In this document: positions 54,563 to 61,000 of the stretch, piece after piece
Numbering within the stretch: position 1 is the stretch's first letter
Layout of the letters: every line of letters starts with the position of its first letter
Source: an uncultured Collinsella sp.
GTDB lineage: Bacteria; Actinomycetota; Coriobacteriia; Coriobacteriales; Coriobacteriaceae
Assembly: GCA_902489945.1 (NCBI GenBank)
Contig: CABUBZ010000002.1
Coordinates: 1-64,000, forward strand
DNA: 64,000 nucleotides
Reading direction: 5' to 3'
The notes under the pieces: model-generated
What the model was told of the DNA's origin: nothing
Database searches by the model: none
Seen by the model: the letters and a program-made list of their open reading frames with translations, nothing else
Position numbers and translations under genes: made by a program

Positions 54563-55501
54563 CTAGTCGCGCAGCTCGCGGCCGGTGATCTCGAGGAACA
54601 CGTCGTTGAGGGTCGGCGGCTCGCTCCACACGCGGCCGAGTGCCACGTCGGCAGCGCGCAGCGTGTCGAGGATGTCGACCAGATTGTGCGGGCTCGCTTC
54701 GCAGGTGCAGACGAGCTCGCCGCCGGAAAGCTCAACGCTGAGCACGTGCTCGAGGGCACGCAGCCGCTCGACCGTGGCGGGCTCGACGGCGCCGACCTCG
54801 ACCGTCACGCGCTCGCCCATCTGAATCATGCGTTTGAGCTCGTCATTGGTGCCCTGCGCCAGCACACGTCCGCCGTCCATGATCATGATGCGGCTGCAAA
54901 TCTGCTCGACCTCCTCCATGTAATGGCTGGTATACACCACCGTAGCGCCCTCGTCGCGCAAGCGGCAGATGCCCTCCAGGATGGCGTTGCGACTCTGCGG
55001 GTCGACTGCCACCGTGGGCTCGTCAAAGAAGATGAGCTCGGGCTTGTGCGCAACGCCGCAGGCAATGTTGAGGCGACGTGCCAGGCCGCCCGAGAGCTTG
55101 CCGGGGCGGAACTTGGCAAAGTCGCCCAGGCCGACAAAGTCGATCGCCTCGTCCACGAGCGCACGGCGGCGCTTACGGTCGCTAACGTAAAGGCTGCAGA
55201 AATAGTCGATATTCTCGCGCACGGTGAGCTCGTCGAACACCGCCACCTGCTGCGGCACCACACCGATGCGGCGCTTGAGGTCGTAGCGGGCGGGCGTCAT
55301 GGGCTCGCCGAACAACTCGATGGTGCCCTTATCGTAGGCAAGCAGCTGCAGGATACAGTTGATGGACGTGGTTTTGCCCGAGCCGTTGGGGCCGAGCAGG
55401 CCAAAGATCTCGCCGGGGGCGATGCTCAGGTTAAAGTGGTCGAGCGCGATAAGATCGTCATAGCGCTTGACGAGGTTTTCGACGTGGACGATGTCTGTCA
55501 T
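54563..55501 (-). CDS. ABC transporter ATP-binding protein, ABC-2/DrrA type
   Basis: 312 aa from the ATG at 55501 (GGAAGGG upstream). Walker A GPNGSGKTT (about 37-45), signature LSGGLARRL, Walker B LIFFDEPTVAVD, H-loop TSHYMEE. The C-terminal 80 residues form the extension typical of daunorubicin-type exporters. It powers the two permeases downstream. Its operon is divergent from a histidine kinase/response regulator pair with a 198-nt gap, a common arrangement for controlled exporters. Confidence 0.95.
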   Translation of the reverse strand: MTDIVHVENLVKRYDDLIALDHFNLSIAPGEIFGLLGPNGSGKTTSINCILQLLAYDKGTIELFGEPMTPARYDLKRRIGVVPQQVAVFDELTVRENIDYFCSLYVSDRKRRRALVDEAIDFVGLGDFAKFRPGKLSGGLARRLNIACGVAHKPELIFFDEPTVAVDPQSRNAILEGICRLRDEGATVVYTSHYMEEVEQICSRIMIMDGGRVLAQGTNDELKRMIQMGERVTVEVGAVEPATVERLRALEHVLSVELSGGELVCTCEASPHNLVDILDTLRAADVALGRVWSEPPTLNDVFLEITGRELRD

Positions 55502-55686
55502 GAGGCGGCCCTTCCGTTGATTGCGGCCCGGTACGATTGCATCATCGCAGGAGCCGCCGGCGCGCACCAGTGAGCTTTGTCACGAGTGCGAGGCTTGGCC
55601 GCGTGGCCTGCCGACGCCCCCGATTTGCCGCATGGGAGGAATGTCACAGTTGCGCAGGCGGCCCCTCCACCACGCGCGGCTTCGCG

Positions 55687-55692
55687 TACAAT
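55687..55692 (+). promoter_or_regulatory. -10 box giving a probable leaderless transcript
   Basis: TACAAT ends 6 nt before the kinase ATG at 55699, so transcription would begin at or beside the start codon; no ribosome binding site is seen. Confidence 0.5.
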
Positions 55693-55698
55693 ACCCGT

Positions 55699-56844
55699 AT
55701 GAACAGGCTTTTCGACAAATCGATCGTGCTGGCGTGCTGTATTGCGGCCGCCATGGGTCTTGCTGTGGACGCTCGCCTAGTCGCGGCGTTTTGCCTTGGC
55801 GTTATTGCCACCTCGCTGGCCGAGGTGGCACAGGATGAACGCACGCGCCGTGCAAGCGAGGCCGCGGGCTACGTTTACATCATCGCGGCCGTCTTTATAC
55901 CGCCGTTTGTGCCGTTTGCGCCCCTCGCCCTCTATGACATCGCGCGACGCGTGCGCCGTGAACGCATCTGGCCCGCGCTGGTGATTGGCGCCGTGTTTGT
56001 CTGCGCGCTTGTCGCGGACCTTCGCGGCGGCGCGCTCACCACCCGAACGCTCCTGCCGACCGCCATCCTTTCGGTTGCCGCCACCTTGCTATCGCTACGT
56101 ACCGCCCAGCTGGAGCGCGAGCAACAGCGCATGCGCCGTACCCGCGACGGGCTGCAAGAACGAGCCCTCGCGCTCGAAGCGCGCAACCGCGACCTTGCCG
56201 ACCGCCAGGACTACGAAGTCGAGCTCGCGACGCTCGCCGAACGCGCCCGCATCGCGCGCGAGATCCACGATAACGTCGGGCACCAGCTCACGCGCGCCTC
56301 GCTGCAGGCCGAAGCCCTACGCGTGGTCCACGCCGACGAGTCTGGCGTCGCCGCCGATTTCGCCGACGTTAAACGCACGGTTGACGAGGCGCTCCAGCTT
56401 GTGCGCACCAGCGTCCACGCGCTCAACGACAACGCCGTCGACCTTTCCGTGCAGCTCGAACGCATTGTTGAAGGCGCGCGCTCGGACGGCGGCCCGCAGA
56501 TTGAGCTTGAAGTTTTGGCCGAGCATGCGCCCGCAAATGTCGCCAACTGCTTTGCAGCGGTCCTGCGCGAGGCACTCTCCAATACCATGCGCCACGCTTG
56601 CGCCCAGACCGTCACCGTACGATGCATGGAACATCCGTCGTTTTACCAGCTTGTCGTTACCGACGATGGCGCGGGCGGGGTCCAAGCAAGCGGCCGCGGC
56701 GCTGCGGAGGGCATGGGGCTCGCCTCCATGCGCGAGCGCATCGAGGCGCTTGGCGGCACCTTCACCGCCGGCCCGCGTGCCAGCGCCGGCGGCTGGCGCG
56801 TGTTTGCCACCGTTCCCAAACAGCAAGGAGATGAGGACCGATGA
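55699..56844 (+). CDS. sensor histidine kinase, HisKA_3 type
   Basis: 381 aa from the ATG at 55699. Four to five membrane helices (about 8-130), a coiled coil (135-180), the phospho-acceptor motif AREIHDNVGHQL with H190, and a C-terminal ATPase domain (N-box LREALSNTMRHA, G-box GMGLASMRERIEALGG). No extracellular sensor domain, so it senses in the membrane or via the transporter, as in DesK-type and exporter-linked kinases. It overlaps the regulator gene by 4 nt. Upstream in-frame codons exist to 55537 but lie before the promoter. Confidence 0.9.
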   Translation: MNRLFDKSIVLACCIAAAMGLAVDARLVAAFCLGVIATSLAEVAQDERTRRASEAAGYVYIIAAVFIPPFVPFAPLALYDIARRVRRERIWPALVIGAVFVCALVADLRGGALTTRTLLPTAILSVAATLLSLRTAQLEREQQRMRRTRDGLQERALALEARNRDLADRQDYEVELATLAERARIAREIHDNVGHQLTRASLQAEALRVVHADESGVAADFADVKRTVDEALQLVRTSVHALNDNAVDLSVQLERIVEGARSDGGPQIELEVLAEHAPANVANCFAAVLREALSNTMRHACAQTVTVRCMEHPSFYQLVVTDDGAGGVQASGRGAAEGMGLASMRERIEALGGTFTAGPRASAGGWRVFATVPKQQGDEDR

Positions 56845-57470
56845 GGCTCATCGTTGTCGACGACGACCGCTTAGTGGTCGATTCGCTCAAGATTATCCTG
56901 GGCGCCCAGCCGCAGATCGAAGTGGTGGGCACCGGCGCCAATGGCGACGAGGCGGTCGCGCTCTACAGCGAGCACGCGCCCGACATCGCGCTGCTCGACA
57001 TTCAGATGCCGGGACGCGACGGCCTTTCGGCGGCACGCGAAATCCTTGAGCGCGACCCCACGGCGCGCGTGGTGTTTCTGACGACATTCTCGGATGACGA
57101 GTACATTGTGTCGGCGCTTAAACTGGGCGCCCGCGGCTACCTGATCAAGACCGATGTCGCCGCCATTCCGCCGGCGTTGGCACAGGTCATGGATGGCAAA
57201 CGCGTGCTCGAGGGCAAGGCGATCGAGGATATCGATTTTAATGGGGCGGGCACCGAAGCCGACGCGCCCCGCCGGCCCACAGCCTTTGCCGGCCTAACCG
57301 ACCGCGAGTTCGAAGTCGCCGAGCTCATCGCCCGCGGCCTCGACAACAAGGAGATCGCCGCCACCGCCTACATGGGCGAAGGCACCGTGCGCAACCACAT
57401 CAGCTCGATCCTTGCAAAGATGGGCCTGCGCAACCGCACGCAGATCGCCATCGCCTACCTGCGAGGGTAG
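56841..57470 (+). CDS. LuxR/NarL-type response regulator
   Basis: 209 aa. Receiver domain with phospho-acceptor D53 in LLDIQMPGRDG, conserved T/K at LTTFSD and YLIKT, and a LuxR helix-turn-helix (about 148-205; LIARGLDNKEIAATAYMGEGTVRNHISSIL). Partner of the overlapping kinase. It most likely controls the divergent ABC-2 exporter operon (inference from position). Next to it downstream are non-coding inverted-repeat elements. Confidence 0.93.
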   Translation: MRLIVVDDDRLVVDSLKIILGAQPQIEVVGTGANGDEAVALYSEHAPDIALLDIQMPGRDGLSAAREILERDPTARVVFLTTFSDDEYIVSALKLGARGYLIKTDVAAIPPALAQVMDGKRVLEGKAIEDIDFNGAGTEADAPRRPTAFAGLTDREFEVAELIARGLDNKEIAATAYMGEGTVRNHISSILAKMGLRNRTQIAIAYLRG

Positions 57471-57531
57471 TTGCCCAACGACTGACCGCCCCGGCATAGC
57501 AAAATGGCTGCCACCGATTTAATACCATTTC

Positions 57532-57683
57532 AAAACTATGCCGGTTTACGGGGCTAAACTCAGGACCCCCATCCATACCCGCGTTTTCTGCAAAATGACG
57601 GCTCGTCTACCTGCGATTTTATTTTCACGAATATCGGCATGGTTGGGGACTCGTGACTCAGCCCCGTAAACCGGCATAGTTTT
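57532..57683. mobile_element. MITE-like element A
   Basis: 152 bp with perfect 24-bp inverted ends (57532-57555, 57660-57683; AAAACTATGCCGGTTTACGG...). The interior shares blocks with element B: CCATACC, GCGTTTT, GTCTACCTGCG, GGCATGGTTGG. No coding capacity. Confidence 0.8.
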
Positions 57684-57774
57684 GTTCGGGCGGCCCTGCA
57701 CGAGTGCCTCCGCCAGCCTCACGGGACCAAAATGATCCGTTTTCCTCCGCCCCCAAGGGATCAGCCGGAACCGC

Positions 57775-57938
57775 GCGCCACGAAACCGGCCCATCTACTA
57801 CGTTTGACTCGACACCCCTGACCATACCTTCGTTTTGAGCATAACCGCAGGCGTTCTACCTGCGGTTATGTTTTGGCGTTTTTTGGCATGGTTGGAGGTA
57901 AGGGGCCAAACGTAGTAGATGGGCCGGTTTCGTGGCGC
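57775..57938. mobile_element. MITE-like element B
   Basis: 164 bp with perfect 32-bp inverted ends (57775-57806, 57907-57938; GCGCCACGAAACCGGCCC...). An inner 11-bp stem ATAACCGCAGG/CCTGCGGTTAT lies at 57841-57869. Interior related to element A, ends different. Confidence 0.8.
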
Positions 57939-57956
57939 ACCCACCTCCCCCACGCA

Positions 57957-57998
57957 CAAAAATGCCGCCGCGGAGGAGGGAGATGCCTCCGTGGCGGC
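57957..57998 (-). terminator. terminator of the surface-protein gene
   Basis: GCCGCCGCGGAGG (57964-57976) pairs with CCTCCGTGGCGGC (57986-57998), followed on the minus strand by ATTTTTG. Strong. Confidence 0.8.
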
Positions 57999-58040
57999 TG
58001 GGGGTGGGGTGGGGGCTACATTTCTGGCTCCCCGCCGGCC

Positions 58041-58064
58041 GCCCGGGGCCTTTTGGCCCCGGGC
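58041..58064 (-). terminator. GC hairpin after the surface-protein stop
   Basis: GCCCGGGGCC / GGCCCCGGGC around TTTT, 13 nt past the stop. A second stem that may stabilise the mRNA end. Confidence 0.6.
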
Positions 58065-58077
58065 GCTACCAGCGTGC

Positions 58078-61000
58078 CTAGCGCTTACGGATACCCCAGA
58101 CCAGGGCTCCGACGCCAGCCATGGCGATGACAAATGCCATGAGCAGCGCGGCTGCCTGCTGGTCACCCGTGGTGGGCAGATAGCCCTTGACCGTCTTGAC
58201 GATGTTCGTCACGGTCTTGGACGTACCGGGGTCGGGCGTCGGTACGGGCGTTTCGGGCTTCTTGTACGTGTTGTTGAACACGATGCCCTCGACACTCTTG
58301 TCGCCCTTGGTATAGGCGACGCTCGCCTTGAGGTTGCCCTCGCCGTCGTCGACCACGTTGACGGTCGCGGTAAAGACGGACTTGTCATAGGTCATACCGG
58401 CCTCGTCGCCCTTGACCTCGCTGATGGTGTAGACGTACGTTCCGGGCTCGTCGTACTCGAACTTGTCGAAGCTGATCTTGCCGTCGGCATCGTTGGTGAC
58501 GGTGGACTCGACGTCCTCGCCAACGAGCTTAAAGCTAAACTCGTCCTTCTTGAGCTCGCGTCCCTCAAGCACCTTGATGGCGCCGATGGAAACCTGCGTG
58601 GGCATGGCGTGATACTTGTTGGTAAAGCCAGCCGACTCGGTGGTTCCCTCGAGCTTGTGCGTCGCGGTCAGCGTGCCGTCGCCATTGTCGGAGACGGTGG
58701 TCACGACGGTGTAGGTCGTGCCGTCATAGGTGACGCCCTTGTACAGGCCGAGCGCGTTGGGGCAAGCCTCGCGCAGCATGTACGTGTGCGTGCCGGGCGC
58801 CTCGTAGCGGATCGGGCTCAGCGTCACGTTGCCGTTGGCGTCGTTGGTGCCGCTCGCGACAACCACGCCGTCCTCGAGCAGCTCAAACGTGAACTCGCCA
58901 GCTGCAAGGTCGCGTCCGGTCAGACGCTTGACCGTCTTGACCTGATCGGTCACCACAGAATCGGTAGGCGTCACGTTATAGGTGTTGGTGAACGTGAAGG
59001 CCGCGCCGTCGTCACCCTCGCGCACGACGCGCAGATGTCCGGCACCGTCGTCAGTCACGGTGTAGGAAACCTTGCGCGTGGCGTTGGCGTCATTGGCCAC
59101 GCCAGGGGCGCTACCGGACTCGGTCACCGTGTAGGTAAAGGTGTGCGAGCGCGGAGCGGTGGGGGCTGCGGGCTTGGACTCGTCGCTGGGCTCGTCGGCG
59201 TTGGCATCAGCGTCGGCGTCGGCCTCTTCAGCCTCTGCCTCGTCGGCCTCAGCCTCGTCAGCTTCGTCTGCCTCGGCCTTATCGGTCGCATCGTCCGTCA
59301 CGCCCAGGGCGCGGTTGAGGTCCTCGAGCGTAAAGTGGATCTTGCCAAAGTCCACGTTGCCGGCCGCGTCGTTGGTTGCGGTCGTGCGCTCGGGCATCGG
59401 GGCACCCGCCTCGTCAGCGGTCACGGTAAAGGTAAACTTACCCGCGATGTCGGCCGGGGCCAGGCCCTCGGCTGCCTGGAGCTTCTTGGTGCCGATGAGT
59501 GCGGCATCCACGGCCTCGGCGCCGTAGACGTTTTCGAACAAGGGCTCGACGCCACCGTAGTCGACCGTTGCCGTCAGGGTACCGTCACCGTTGTCGACAA
59601 CGATAACCTTAAAGCCAAAGCTCCACGTTGTAGCGGAAACGCCATTCGGCAGCCCGAATAAATCTTCGTAGGCCGTGTAGTTAATGGTCCAAGCGAGCTT
59701 ACCGTCCTTGTCGGTACGATGGGCAAGCCCAGCCGCCTCAAGATTGGCAAGCATCTCGGTGTCGTAGTGCAGTGCATCAAAGCTCACATGCCCGCCGATA
59801 TTAGGCTTGAGGTTTTCGTAGCCCACAAGCTCGCCCTGATAGGCAATGCCGAACCAGAACTCGCCGTCGGCCATCGGACGACCGGTCAGGGTCTTGGTGG
59901 CGACAACCTGAGCAGCGGTACCACCAGGCGTATTGGTCGTAGCGCTGTAGCTGTTGTGGAACGGAACCAGGGCACTCTCGACCTTGTTCTCACCGCTCTT
60001 GTGGACCGTCGTATGCGTACCCTCGGGACCGCCGGAGACGGTCGTCGTGGCGGTAAGCGTACCGGCACCGTCATCGGCGACGGCGATCGTCACGGTACGC
60101 ACGGCGTCGTCGTAGGTGTAACCGGGCTTGCCGTCATTCTTCTCGGCTACGGTGTACGTGAAGGTCTTGCCGGCGTCAGCCTGCGTAAACTTGACCTCAT
60201 GGCCAGCCAGGATGTCGATCAGGCCGACCGTTGCCTCTGCCGTCGCAGGGGACTTGAAGTTGTTGGCTCCGGGCAGCAGGCCAAGCGCGTTGGCCGAGGC
60301 CTCGTCGGCAGGCGTCACGGTAAACGTGAACTGACCCTCGGTCATAGGACGTCCGGAGAGGCTCTTGCTGAGCTTGAGGCCGCCGGCCGCGGTGTAGTTA
60401 AGCTCAGTGCGGTACGTGTTGGTGAAGCGTCCGTTTTCCTTCTTGGTGACATTGGCGGTCAGCTTGCCCTCGCCGTCCTCAGTCACGGTCACTTCGGCGG
60501 TCGCGACATGCCCGTCATACGCCATGCCGGCCGCGTTACCCGCGTTCTCGCGGATCTCGTACGTGTAGGTTCCGGCAGCCGTGTAGCGGATCTTGCCGAA
60601 CTTGACGGCAGCGATGCCATCCTTCGCATCGTGCTTGTTCACGGTCACGGTTGCAGGATCGGGCAGCGGGGTGCCCTCGGCGGCGGTGATGGTAAAGCTG
60701 AACTCGTCGGAGTCCGTCCAGTCGCGACCGTCGATAGCCTTACTCAGATCAAAGTCGAGCTCTGCGTCGAGCGGGGTCACGCTGTAGGTGTTCTTGAAGG
60801 TCGCAGCCGTGGCGTCCTTCAGGACATGCTCAGCCTTGAGCGTGCCATCGCCCTTGTCGGTAATGGTGGTCTCGATGGTGTACTTGGCGTCGCCGTACGT
60901 GATGCCCTTGCTGGTGGTTCCGCCGTTGACCTCGCGCAACGTGTAGATGTGCGTTCCAGGCTTGTCGTACTTCACGGCGCCCATCGTGATCTTGCCGTCG

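Larger units (their letters stand above)
57471..58077. other. 607-nt non-coding region with two inverted-repeat elements
   Basis: Between convergent genes. It contains two related inverted-repeat elements (57532-57683, 57775-57938) and two terminator hairpins of the surface-protein gene. I see no coding sequence. Confidence 0.7.
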
